This document shows positions 14,340-23,849 of a stretch of 41,291 nt of DNA, piece by piece. A program made the position numbers and the translations under genes. The stretch's first letter is position 1, and the number at the start of each line of letters is the position of its first letter. The stretch comes from Galactobacter valiniphilus (GTDB lineage: Bacteria; Actinomycetota; Actinomycetes; Actinomycetales; Micrococcaceae): assembly GCF_003575975.1 (NCBI RefSeq), contig NZ_QQXK01000031.1, positions 1-41,291 of the forward strand. The letters are read 5' to 3'. A model generated the notes under the pieces. It did not search any database. It was given only the letters and a program-made list of their open reading frames with translations, and was not told where the DNA came from.

Positions 14340-15965
14340 TCAGTCGAGGGTGGTGTGGGTGGCCTCGCCGCCCACAAAGGTGCCGAGGACGTCGATGGCA
14401 CCGATGGCCTCGTGCGCCACCTCTCGGGGGTCCTCGGCGAGGACCACGAAGTCGGCAAGGGCGCCCGCGCGCAGCACGCCCTTGGTGCCAGCCCAGCCGG
14501 TCGCCGCGGCGGAACCGAGGGTGTAGGCGTCAAGCGCCTGCTCCACGCTGAGCCGCTCGGCCGGCGCGTACTCGGCGCCGCTGCGGGTCAACCTCTGCAC
14601 AAAGGCCTGGATGATCGGCAACGGGGCGCCGGGCGCCACGGGGCGGTCGCTGCTGCCGGGCACGGCAAGGCCCGCCTTCAGGAGCGAGGCCGCCGGGTAG
14701 GAGTGCGCCGTACGCTCGGGGCCCAGCGCCGCGGCCATGCCGTCGCCGAAGAGCGGGATGAAGAAGGGCTGCGGCACGAGGTAGACGCCGAGTCGGGCCA
14801 GGCGCGCCACCTGCTCGGGGCGCACGTAGCCGCCGTGCTCGATGCGGTGCGGCAGCGCCGCCGGGCCGTGCGCCGCGAGCGACTCCTCGATGATGTCCAG
14901 GGCCAGGTCGATGCCGCGGTCGCCGATGGCGTGCAGGGCCAGCGCCCAGCCCGCGGCGGCCGCCTCGCGGGCCTTCGCCGCCATGGCCTCGGCGTCGCCC
15001 TGGAGGTAACCGGAGTGGGAGCACTCGCAGTAGTTCTCGCTCATCGCCGCGGTCTTCCCGAGCAGCGAGCCGTCCATGAACATCTTGGTGGGGCCGAGCT
15101 GCAGGAACTCGTCGCCCAGGCCGGAGCGCAGGCCGGCGTCCAGGGTCTGCACGCCCGGCTCGCTCGCGTGGCCGGCCACGGGGTGCAGCACGTCAGCAGC
15201 GATCATGACCTGCGCGCGCGTCTTGAGCTGCCCCGCCTCGCGGGCGCGCTGATAGGCGGAGAACTCGCGCGGGCCGTGGCCGATCCAGCCGCCGCCCACC
15301 CCGGCGTCGGACACCGAGGTCAGGCCCTCCCGGGCGTAGCGCGCCGTGGCGCGAGCCAGTGCGGCCTGCAGGTCCGCGATGGGCTCCGGCATGAGGACCG
15401 CCTGGGCCACGCGCATGGCGTTCTCCTCCAGCAGGCCAGTGGCCCGGCCGTCGGCGTCCACGCCGATCACGCCGCCGTCGATGCGCTCGGTGGGGAATTC
15501 CGCGACGCCTACGGACCGCAGGCCCACGCCGTTCAGGGTGTAGGCGTGCCCGGAGGCGTGCTTGATGAGCAGCGGCTTGCCGTCGGCCGCCGCGTCCAGG
15601 GCGTCGCGCTCCAGCGTGCCGGCCAGCCCCAGCGGGTCGAAGTTGGAGGCAACGAGCCATTCTGCCTCCGCCTGCTCGCCGCGGCCCGCCTCCAAGGCGG
15701 CGTAGACGGACTCCGGCGTGGGCAACCCGGCCAGGTCGATCTCCGCGAGCGTCTGCCCGAACCACACGCTGTGGGCGTGCACATCGTTGAACCCGGCCAT
15801 GAGGAACGCGCCCTTGGCGTCGATCTCCTCCGCCGCGCGCTGGCCCAGCAGCTGCTCGTCCAGGCCGACCACACGACCCATCCATACGCCCACACTGCTC
15901 GCCGAGGGGCGGGCCGGGTCGCCGGTGCGGATGCGGGCGTTGCGGACGATCAGGTCCAGCAGCAT
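14340..15965 (-). CDS. YtcJ-like metal-dependent amidohydrolase (second copy)
   Basis: A 541-residue amidohydrolase_3 / YtcJ-group protein. Motifs in order: LIVRNARIRTGD (N-terminal beta domain), MAGFNDVHAHSVWFG (metal His pair), TKMFMDGSLLGKTAAM, LALHAIGDRGIDLALD, PHRIEHGGYVRPEQ, and GSSDRPVAPGAP (Asp position). It is cytosolic. ATG 15965 follows GAAGGAG by five bases; open sequence beyond it is Ala/Pro-rich and untranslated. It is divergent from the PucR-type regulator (140-bp gap) and upstream of the M20 amidase on the same strand. A stepwise hydrolysis of an amide/ureido substrate with the M20 enzyme is plausible but inferred. Confidence 0.85.
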   Translation of the reverse strand: MLLDLIVRNARIRTGDPARPSASSVGVWMGRVVGLDEQLLGQRAAEEIDAKGAFLMAGFNDVHAHSVWFGQTLAEIDLAGLPTPESVYAALEAGRGEQAEAEWLVASNFDPLGLAGTLERDALDAAADGKPLLIKHASGHAYTLNGVGLRSVGVAEFPTERIDGGVIGVDADGRATGLLEENAMRVAQAVLMPEPIADLQAALARATARYAREGLTSVSDAGVGGGWIGHGPREFSAYQRAREAGQLKTRAQVMIAADVLHPVAGHASEPGVQTLDAGLRSGLGDEFLQLGPTKMFMDGSLLGKTAAMSENYCECSHSGYLQGDAEAMAAKAREAAAAGWALALHAIGDRGIDLALDIIEESLAAHGPAALPHRIEHGGYVRPEQVARLARLGVYLVPQPFFIPLFGDGMAAALGPERTAHSYPAASLLKAGLAVPGSSDRPVAPGAPLPIIQAFVQRLTRSGAEYAPAERLSVEQALDAYTLGSAAATGWAGTKGVLRAGALADFVVLAEDPREVAHEAIGAIDVLGTFVGGEATHTTLD

Positions 15966-16079
15966 GGGTTCTCCTTCGGGCGGCGCGCCGGGTGGGGACC
16001 CCCGGTGCTCTTCCCCTTCATCACACGCCCGCGCCCTCGCCGCGGGCAATGGGAGGGCGCAACACAAAGGGGCGACGGG

Positions 16080-16094
16080 TTGTGCATCTGCATA
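16080..16094. promoter_or_regulatory. Candidate PucR-regulator operator (divergent promoter)
   Basis: TTGTGCATCTGCATA lies 11 bp before the regulator's ATG and overlaps a -10-like TAGACT (16093-16098). It shares TTGTGCANNNGCAYA with the inverted repeat at 17430-17444. The short distance from the -10 to ATG 16105 suggests a leaderless regulator mRNA. Confidence 0.35.
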
Positions 16095-16104
16095 GACTGA
16101 GCGG

Positions 16105-17412
16105 ATGGCTTCAGGACAGGGCCCGGTGCGGGACGCGTGGGACAAGGGCAGGGCGCGGGCCGCCGCCGCGGCGGCGGCCGCTGGCACGAACCGCGGCACG
16201 ACGGCGGGCGCTCCCCCAGGCCGGCCGGCGGCGGGAAGGCGCGGGGAGACCGCCGCCACCCCGGGGAACGACGATGCGGCGTGGCTCGGACTGCTCGCGT
16301 TGCTCCACGAGAACATCCCGTCCCTCGTCGACGACTTCATGGACGAGGTCCAGGCCCGCTCGCTCTACGCCGGGCTGCCCGTTGATCACGACGACATCCG
16401 GCGCACGGCGCCCCAATCCTTCGCGACCTTGCTCAGTTCCATCGCGGACCCGAGCGCCGACACCGCCGCGATGGCCCAGCGGCTCGGCGCCCGCCGCGCC
16501 CAGCAGGGGGTTCCCCTCGACGCGCTCACGGAGGCCGTGCGCATCGACCTGCAGCTCGTCTGGCGCCAGCTCAACCTCCTGGCCAGCCCCGAACAGGTGG
16601 GGCTCGTCGCCTCGCGCTTCGAGCACGTCATGCGCGTCCTGGACTCCTACGTGCTCGCCGTGCAAAAGGCGTTCCTCAGCGAACAGGCGGCCCTGGCCCG
16701 CGACGCTCGGCTTGGCACCGAGCGCGAGCTTGCCCACCTCTTCAACGCACCGGCGCTCAGCGAGGCCGAGCTGGAGCGCGTCGCGGCCGCCATGGGCGTC
16801 GCCACCCATGAGCCCTTCGAGCTCGCCGCGTTTTCAAACGCCAACGCCGCGGAGGCCCGGCGCATCGCCGAGGACGCCCTCGTCTCCGGGCGCGTCTTCT
16901 CCTATGCCTTCCGGGACATCGAGTGCCTGTTCTGGCTGCGGGACACCCGCCCGGACGCCGGACGCGGCACCCGGACGCTGCCACTGCTCGGCGCCGTGCC
17001 CGGCGTCCTCATCCCGGCCTCCGGTGTCTCGGACCTGCCCCGTGCGGCGGCGACGGGACGCGTCGTGCTCGAGGCGACGCCAGGCATCGACAGGCTGCGC
17101 CAGGTCCCAGAACTCTGGGCACCCCTTGCCGCGCACGCGCTCGACAGCGCCGCTCCCGGCACGGTGAGCGAGCTGCTCTCGGGGCTCGGGGACCTGGAGG
17201 ACTACGAGCGCGAGCGCGTGCTCGCCACGGCCCGCGCCTACCTCGAGACAGGCTCGGTAAAGTCGGCGGCCGAGCTCGTCTTTTGCCACCGCAACACGGT
17301 GATCAACCGCCTTGCCGTGTTCAAGGCCCACACCGGGCTGGACCTGAACCTGCCCAGGCAGGCGGCCCTCGCCGTCGTGCTCTTGGACGCCCCAGGGCGC
17401 CCGCGCCCCTAG
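16105..17412 (+). CDS. PucR/CdaR-type transcriptional regulator
   Basis: A 435-residue regulator. Residues about 1-55 are an Ala/Gly-rich low-complexity extension. Residues 60-190 are helical (LLALLHENIPSLVDDFMDEV..., RAQQGVPLDALTEAVRIDLQLVWRQL) and resemble the RsbRD-like sensor found in actinobacterial PucR proteins. The C-terminal PucR helix-turn-helix (about 375-430) reads TARAYLETGSVKSAAELVFCHRNTVINRLAVF. Members control purine, sugar-acid and amide catabolism. It is divergent from the second amidohydrolase and followed by an MHS-type transporter. Shared TTGTGCANNNGCAYA sites precede both neighbours. The start is ATG 16105; no good ribosome site is present. Confidence 0.82.
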   Translation: MASGQGPVRDAWDKGRARAAAAAAAAGTNRGTTAGAPPGRPAAGRRGETAATPGNDDAAWLGLLALLHENIPSLVDDFMDEVQARSLYAGLPVDHDDIRRTAPQSFATLLSSIADPSADTAAMAQRLGARRAQQGVPLDALTEAVRIDLQLVWRQLNLLASPEQVGLVASRFEHVMRVLDSYVLAVQKAFLSEQAALARDARLGTERELAHLFNAPALSEAELERVAAAMGVATHEPFELAAFSNANAAEARRIAEDALVSGRVFSYAFRDIECLFWLRDTRPDAGRGTRTLPLLGAVPGVLIPASGVSDLPRAAATGRVVLEATPGIDRLRQVPELWAPLAAHALDSAAPGTVSELLSGLGDLEDYERERVLATARAYLETGSVKSAAELVFCHRNTVINRLAVFKAHTGLDLNLPRQAALAVVLLDAPGRPRP

Positions 17413-17429
17413 CCGCTCCCTCACCCCCA

Positions 17430-17444
17430 TTGTGCAAAGGCACA
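17430..17444. promoter_or_regulatory. Candidate PucR-regulator operator upstream of the MHS transporter
   Basis: TTGTGCAAAGGCACA contains the perfect inverted repeat TGTGC-AAAG-GCACA (17431-17444). It lies 100 bp upstream of the transporter start and resembles the site at 16080. Confidence 0.4.
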
Positions 17445-17482
17445 CCGCCCCTCCCGACCCCGGGGCACATTTCCATTGGATG

Positions 17483-17496
17483 GTGATCCGGAGCAC
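17483..17496. promoter_or_regulatory. CRP-like operator upstream of the MHS transporter
   Basis: GTGATCCGGAGCAC (GGTGATCCGGAGCACA with flanks), GTGA-N6-GCAC, 13 of 14 identical to the perfect palindrome at 5856. It lies 47-61 bp upstream of the GTG start. Confidence 0.5.
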
Positions 17497-17543
17497 AGAA
17501 GGATGGGTGTATCCCCACCGCACACCCCCCTGAGGAGAATTCC

Positions 17544-18878
17544 GTGACCTCGACGCACAGCGCGGCAGCGCCGCCCCAGACCACCGTGAAGGTGGCCGAT
17601 AAGGACGTCCGCCGCATCGCCAACGCCGCCTTCGTCGGCACGGCCCTTGAGTGGTATGACTACTACCTCTTCGGCACCGCCTCCGCGCTGGTCTTCAGCC
17701 GCCTCTTCTTCTCCAGCCTGGACCCGACGGCGGGCGTGCTGGCCTCCCTCGCGACGTTCGGCGTGGGCTTCGCGGCCCGCCCCATCGGCGCCTTCATCTT
17801 CGGCGTGCTGGGCGATCGCATCGGCCGCCGCCCCACTCTCATCATGACCATCGTCTTGATCGGCGTGGCGACGGGCCTGATCGGCCTGCTGCCGACCTAT
17901 GCCGTCGCCGGACTCTGGGCCCCCGCGCTCCTCGTGATCGTCCGCCTGCTCCAGGGCCTGGCCGTGGGCGGCGAGTGGGGCGGCGCCACGACGATGGCGA
18001 TCGAACACGCGCCCGCCAAGAAGCGCGCCCGCTACGCCGCGCTCGTCCAGATCGGCTCGCCCGTCGGCACACTGCTCTCCTCCGGCGCCTTCGCGCTCGT
18101 CCTACTGCTGCCCTCCGCCACGTTCGACGCGTGGGGCTGGCGTATCCCGTTCCTGCTCGCCTTCCCCATGCTCTTGATCGCGCTCTTTATCCGCCTCAAG
18201 GTCGAGGAGTCCCCGGTCTTTGAGGAGCTCCTGAAGTCCGATCAGCGCGAGAAGGTCCCGGCCCTCAAGGTCTTCACCAAGGCCGGCGGGCGCCTGCTCG
18301 TCGCCGTGGCCGCGGCCTTCCTTGGCGTCGGTGGCTTCTACGTCATGAACACCTTTGTCGTCAGCTACGTCGCCAACAACCTGGGCCTCGACAAGCAGAT
18401 CGCCGTCAACGCGACCCTCGTGGCCGCCGTGGTGCAGATCGTCGTCATCGTCCTCTTCGGCCGTATCGCCGAGAAGATCGGCCCCGGCCGCGTCACGATG
18501 ATCGGTGGCCTCGCGACCGCCGTGGCCGCCTGGCCGCTGTTCTGGCTCATCGACACCCGCTCGCCCCTCGCGATCACGCTCGCCGTGGCCATCGGCATCG
18601 CGCTGCTGACCGTCACCTACGCCGTCACGGGCGCCCTGCTGACCGAACTGTTCCCGGCCCAGCTGCGCTACTCCGGCGTCTCGCTCGGCTACAACATCGC
18701 CGGCGCCCTCTCCGGCTTCCTGCCGCTCATCGCGGCCGGCGTCATCAGCGCCACGGGCGCCACGACCGCCACCCCGGCGGTCGTGATCCTCGTGATCATC
18801 TCCCTCATCACGGCCGTGGGCGGCTTCATCGGCGAGAAGCTGCGCGTCAAGGACGACACTGCCGTCGAGAGTGCCTGA
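17544..18878 (+). CDS. MFS metabolite:H+ symporter (MHS family)
   Basis: A 444-residue, 12-TM transporter of the MHS (ProP/ShiA/KgtP-like) family. Signatures are GTALEWYDYYLFG in TM1, FGVGFAARPIGAFIFGVLGDRIGRRP between TM2 and TM3, LLQGLAVGGEWGGA, and LTELFPAQLRYSGVSLGYN near TM10-11. Such carriers import organic acids, amino acids or osmolytes with protons. GTG 17544 follows GGAG by about eight bases. It is downstream of the PucR-type regulator and carries both a PucR-like and a CRP-like site, which fits import of the substrate of the amidohydrolase module. The exact cargo is unknown. Confidence 0.88.
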   Translation: MTSTHSAAAPPQTTVKVADKDVRRIANAAFVGTALEWYDYYLFGTASALVFSRLFFSSLDPTAGVLASLATFGVGFAARPIGAFIFGVLGDRIGRRPTLIMTIVLIGVATGLIGLLPTYAVAGLWAPALLVIVRLLQGLAVGGEWGGATTMAIEHAPAKKRARYAALVQIGSPVGTLLSSGAFALVLLLPSATFDAWGWRIPFLLAFPMLLIALFIRLKVEESPVFEELLKSDQREKVPALKVFTKAGGRLLVAVAAAFLGVGGFYVMNTFVVSYVANNLGLDKQIAVNATLVAAVVQIVVIVLFGRIAEKIGPGRVTMIGGLATAVAAWPLFWLIDTRSPLAITLAVAIGIALLTVTYAVTGALLTELFPAQLRYSGVSLGYNIAGALSGFLPLIAAGVISATGATTATPAVVILVIISLITAVGGFIGEKLRVKDDTAVESA

Positions 18879-18994
18879 CACTCCCCCACACCAGCCGGTC
18901 TCCCCGCCGGCCTGCCGGCCGCGCTCCCCTTGGTCGGCCGGATGCAGGGCCCCGGACACGTCACCCGACGCGTCCGGGGCTCTGCCGCGTTCGG

Positions 18995-19058
18995 GAGAGT
19001 TTGCGTGCCTTGCGCCGTGAAGCGCGGGCCCATCACGGCGCAAGGCACGCAAAGTCTC
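18995..19058. terminator. 26-bp-stem palindrome after the MHS transporter
   Basis: Arms 18995-19020 and 19033-19058 pair at 25 of 26 positions around a 12-nt loop. The arm includes TTTGCGTGCCTTGCGCCGTGA and is related to the element at 12840. The gap 18879-19279 (401 bp) otherwise contains only the CRP-like site at 19208. Confidence 0.7.
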
Positions 19059-19207
19059 ACTGCGAGACTGCCGGGCTGCGGGGCTGGGCCTACCTGGCGA
19101 TGCCCGGCGGCACTGGGCCTCGTGCAGCCCGGGAAAACCCCGGAAGAAATTACTAGGACATCCAACCTTTTCCGCGCGGCCCAAACGCGCTAGCGTGGGT
19201 CGCAAGC

Positions 19208-19221
19208 GTGAGCGGCGTCAC
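19208..19221. promoter_or_regulatory. CRP-like site upstream of mmsA
   Basis: GTGAGCGGCGTCAC, exact GTGA-N6-TCAC, 12 of 14 identical to the site at 2822. It lies 59-72 bp upstream of the mmsA start. Its GTG could be read as an in-frame start, but no ribosome site precedes it. Confidence 0.4.
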
Positions 19222-19279
19222 CCGTCCGCGAGCGCCCGCCCGAGCACATCGCAGCAGCACCGAGACCCAGGAGCCCACC

Positions 19280-20778
<1,499 letters not shown>

Positions 20779-20779
<1 letters not shown>

Positions 20780-22029
20780 TGCGCGACGACGCGCGCTCGC
20801 CCCTGGCCTCCCGCCTCGCCTCGGGTGCCGTCCCGGCACCGGGCGGCGTCTCGGTGCTCGGGGCCGGGGCCGCGGGCCAGCCGGGTCCCGACCACGCACC
20901 CTCCGGCGGCTCGGCGACGGGGACCGGCCACGCGGCGTCGGGCACCGGGGCGCCCGAGCCGACCGTCCTCGCCGAGGTGCGCGGGCGCCTCGGCCTCATC
21001 ACGCTCAACCGGCCGCGCGCCGTCAACGCCCTGAACCACGAGATGGTGAACCTGCTCTGGTCGCAGCTCGTGCGATGGGCTGACGATCCGGCCATCGCCA
21101 CGGTGGCCATCCAGGGCGCGGGCGAGCGCGGGCTGTGCGCTGGCGGCGACGTCGTGGCGATCCACGCCGACATGACACGCCCGGACCGCACGCCCACCGC
21201 GCCGTACGACACCATGGGCTTCTGGCGCGACGAGTACCGGCTGAACCTGCTCATCTCGCGCTACCCCAAGCCGTACGTGGCGCTCATGGACGGGCTGGTG
21301 CTCGGCGGCGGCATCGGCGTGAGCGCGCACGGCTCCTTCCGCGTCGTCACCGAGCGCACGCGCTCGGGGTTGCCGGAGACGCAGATCGGCTTTAGCCCCG
21401 ATGTGGGCGGCACCTACCTCTTGGGCCACGCCCCGGGGGCGGCGGGCGCGCACGCGGCACTGACGGGCGCGCACCTGGACGCCGGGGACGCCCTGTACCT
21501 GGGGCTCGCCGACGCGTTCGTCCCGAGCGGCGCGCTGCCGGAACTGCTCGACCGGCTCGAGCGCGAGGAGCCGGGCGCGGTCATCGAGGCCCTCGCGGCC
21601 CCAGCGCCGCCGTCGGCGCTGCGGGACGGCGAGGCCTGGATCGAGGAGGCCTACGCCGGGCGCACCGCCCTCGACGTGGTGCGGGCCCTCGAGGCCTCGG
21701 AGGCCGAGGAGGCCCGGGGTGCCGCCGAGGTGATCCGCGGCAAGAGCCCCACGGCCGTGGCCGTGGCGCTGGCCGCCGTGCGGGCCGGCGCTGGCACCGA
21801 CCTCGCCGGCGCCCTCAAGAACGAGTGGCGCGTCGGCTACCGCTTCCTGGGCGGGCACGACTTCGCCGAGGGCATCCGCGCCCAGGTCATCGACAAGGAC
21901 CGCACGCCGAAGTGGGAGCCGGCGCGCCTCGAGGACCTCTCCCCCGGCACGGCCGAGGCCTACCTGGCACCGCTGCCGCACCTGCCGCTCGACCTCTCGC
22001 CGGTGGACGCCGTGATCCCGCCCGCCTGA
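20779..22029 (+). CDS. 3-hydroxyisobutyryl-CoA hydrolase / enoyl-CoA hydratase-like
   Basis: A 416-residue crotonase-fold protein of the ECH_2 (HIBYL-CoA hydrolase) type. The fold starts near residue 62: VLAEVRGRLGLITLNRPRAVNALNHEM, the oxyanion-hole loop GERGLCAGGDV, then LVLGGGIGVSAHGSFRVVTERT and LPETQIGFSPDVGGTYLL. The long C-terminal region is typical of hydrolases. It should release 3-hydroxyisobutyrate from its CoA ester, between the acyl-CoA dehydrogenase and MmsB steps. ATG overlaps the mmsA stop, so translation is coupled. The first 60 residues are Gly/Ala/Pro-rich and include a HAASG copy of the repeat (20927-20946). Confidence 0.88.
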
Positions 22030-22078
22030 GCACCGCCGCACCCACCCCACCGTTACACCCATCACCCAGGGAGAGCAC

Positions 22079-23011
22079 ATGGCACTCGAACTCAAAGACA
22101 CCACCGTCGCGTTCGTCGGCCTCGGCCACATGGGCGGTCCCATGGCCGCCAACCTCGTCAAGGCCGGCGTCACCGTGCTCGGCTTCGACGTGGTCCCCGC
22201 CGCCCTGGAGGCGGCGGCCCAGGCGGGCGTCACCGTCATGCCCACCGCAGCCGAGGCGGCGGCCCAGGCCGACATCGTCCTGACCATGCTTCCCTCCGGC
22301 ACGCACGTCATCGCCGCCTACGAGGATTCGCTGAACGGAACCCGGGGGATCCTGCGCGCCGCCAAGAAGGACTCGATCCTGCTTGACTGCTCCACGATCT
22401 CCGTGGACGAGGCGCGCACCGCCGCCGAGCTGGCGCACGCCGCCGGGCACCGCGCCGCGGACGCCCCGGTCTCCGGCGGCGTGGTCGGCGCCGAGGCCGG
22501 CACGCTCGCGTTCATGGTGGGCGGGCCGGAGGACGTCTACGCGGACGTCCTGCCGATCCTGGAGGTCATGGGCAAGCGGATCGTGCACTGCGGCGGCAAC
22601 GGCCTGGGCCAGGCGGCCAAGGTCTGCAACAACATGATCCTGGCGATCAGCCAGATCGCTGTGGCCGAGGCGTTTGTGCTCGGCGAGGGCCTCGGCCTCT
22701 CGCATCAGGCGCTCTTCGACGTGGCCTCCAACGCCTCGGGCCAGTGCTGGGCGCTCACGACCAATTGCCCCGTGCCCGGACCGGTGCCGAGCTCACCCGC
22801 CAACCGCGACTACCAGCCGGGCTTCGCCGGGGCGCTCATGGCCAAGGACCTGGGGCTCGCGCTCGCCGCCATCGAGGCGACGGGGACCGCGGCCGAGCTG
22901 GGCCGTCACGCCGAGGAGATCTACCGCCGCTTCCGCGACGAGGACGGCGGGGCTGGCCGCGACTTCTCCGGCGTCATCACCACGATCCGCGAGCGCTCGG
23001 GCGCGGTGTGA
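22079..23011 (+). CDS. mmsB: 3-hydroxyisobutyrate dehydrogenase
   Basis: A 310-residue beta-hydroxyacid dehydrogenase. It has the N-terminal dinucleotide fold AFVGLGHMGGPMAANL (GxGxxG at 15-20), the substrate-binding DAPVSGG (129-134), and the catalytic Lys181 in GQAAKVCNNM. It oxidises 3-hydroxyisobutyrate to methylmalonate semialdehyde, the substrate of MmsA two genes upstream. The ATG has GGGAGA about four bases upstream. It is cotranscribed with mmsA and the hydrolase (49-bp gap). A 17-bp-stem hairpin follows the stop. Confidence 0.93.
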   Translation: MALELKDTTVAFVGLGHMGGPMAANLVKAGVTVLGFDVVPAALEAAAQAGVTVMPTAAEAAAQADIVLTMLPSGTHVIAAYEDSLNGTRGILRAAKKDSILLDCSTISVDEARTAAELAHAAGHRAADAPVSGGVVGAEAGTLAFMVGGPEDVYADVLPILEVMGKRIVHCGGNGLGQAAKVCNNMILAISQIAVAEAFVLGEGLGLSHQALFDVASNASGQCWALTTNCPVPGPVPSSPANRDYQPGFAGALMAKDLGLALAAIEATGTAAELGRHAEEIYRRFRDEDGGAGRDFSGVITTIRERSGAV

Positions 23012-23128
23012 GCGCAGCCGTCAGCCCCGCCGCGAGCCGCCCGGTGGCGCCCCGCGCCCCGGGTGCCGCACGCGCCGAAGGCGAGCTGGCGGCGTCGTGC
23101 ATCCGGTTCCACGAATCGTCACCGCTTC

Positions 23129-23167
23129 GGCGCTTTGTCACCGTCCCGGTGACGGTGACAAAGCGCC
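23129..23167. terminator. 17-bp-stem palindrome between mmsB and the MarR gene
   Basis: Perfect arms 23129-23145 and 23151-23167 around a 5-nt loop. The arm is GGCGCTTTGTCACCGTC. It lies between convergent genes and probably terminates both. It is a member of the long-palindrome class with yet another arm sequence, followed at 23175 by a GCACGACGGCGGG half-element. Confidence 0.7.
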
Positions 23168-23226
23168 AGGGCGGTGAGAAAACGCACGACGGCGGGTGGG
23201 CCACACCCAGCGCAGCCTCCCGCGGC

Positions 23227-23742
23227 TCAGTCCAGGGGCGCCGCGAAGTCCCCGGACTTCTGCCGGAAGCGCTGCAGGATGCGGTTGAGCGAGGCGACGT
23301 CGCGGGCGTTGAAACCCGTGCTCGCGAAGAGCTGCTCGTTCAGGGCCTCGGCGGCGGAGCGGGCCAGCTCGCGGCCCTCGTCGGTGAGGACCAGCAGCAC
23401 GGTGCGTCCGTCGGTGGGGTGCGCCGTGCGCTCCACGAGGCCGTCCTTCTCCAGCCGATCCACGGCGCTCGTGACGGACGTGGGGTGCACCTGGAGCAGG
23501 CGCGAGGCGCGCGACATGGGCATCTGCGAACCGCGAGCGAAGCTGAGCAGCTGCAGCATCTCGAAGCGCGCGAACGTGAGCCCAAAGCCCTTCATGATCG
23601 CCTCGGCCCGGCCGATGAGGATCTGCTGCGCGCGCATGATCGAGGTGACGGCGGCCATGGGCTCGGCGTATTCGCCCCAGCCGTGGCGCTCCCAATTGCG
23701 CGCGGCCTCGGCGATCGGGTCGCGCGGCAACGGTTCCTGCAC
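23227..23742 (-). CDS. MarR-family transcriptional regulator
   Basis: A 171-residue winged-helix protein. Helices around residues 35-70 are followed by the recognition region MSRASRLLQVHPTSVTSAVDRLEKDGLVER and the wing AHPTDGRTVLLVLTDEG, the classic MarR pattern. GTG 23742 follows AAGGAGG by four bases; the preceding in-frame ATG has none. It is divergent from the acyl-CoA dehydrogenase, and an inverted repeat TTTCG-N8-CGAAA (23823-23840) lies in the 107-bp gap as a likely operator. It probably senses an acyl-CoA or branched-chain acid. Confidence 0.88.
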   Translation of the reverse strand: MQEPLPRDPIAEAARNWERHGWGEYAEPMAAVTSIMRAQQILIGRAEAIMKGFGLTFARFEMLQLLSFARGSQMPMSRASRLLQVHPTSVTSAVDRLEKDGLVERTAHPTDGRTVLLVLTDEGRELARSAAEALNEQLFASTGFNARDVASLNRILQRFRQKSGDFAAPLD

Positions 23743-23822
23743 GGGGCCTCCTTGATGTCGGGGCGCTACGACGCCCCGCTCGGCGCGCATCCGCGCCGAC
23801 GCTTCTTTCGCAGAATCCTACA

Positions 23823-23840
23823 TTTCGGCCACCGTCGAAA
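23823..23840. promoter_or_regulatory. Inverted repeat in the MarR / acyl-CoA dehydrogenase intergenic region
   Basis: TTTCG (23823-23827) and CGAAA (23836-23840) with an 8-bp spacer, 10 bp before the dehydrogenase ATG. A second TTTCG lies a little upstream. The position suits autorepression and control of the dehydrogenase by the MarR protein. Confidence 0.35.
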
Positions 23841-23849
23841 GGACATGTC

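Noticed and set aside
15966-16340. Extension of the second amidohydrolase upstream of 15965
   Set aside because: It would overlap the divergent regulator gene and is Ala/Pro-rich; ATG 15965 has a good ribosome site.
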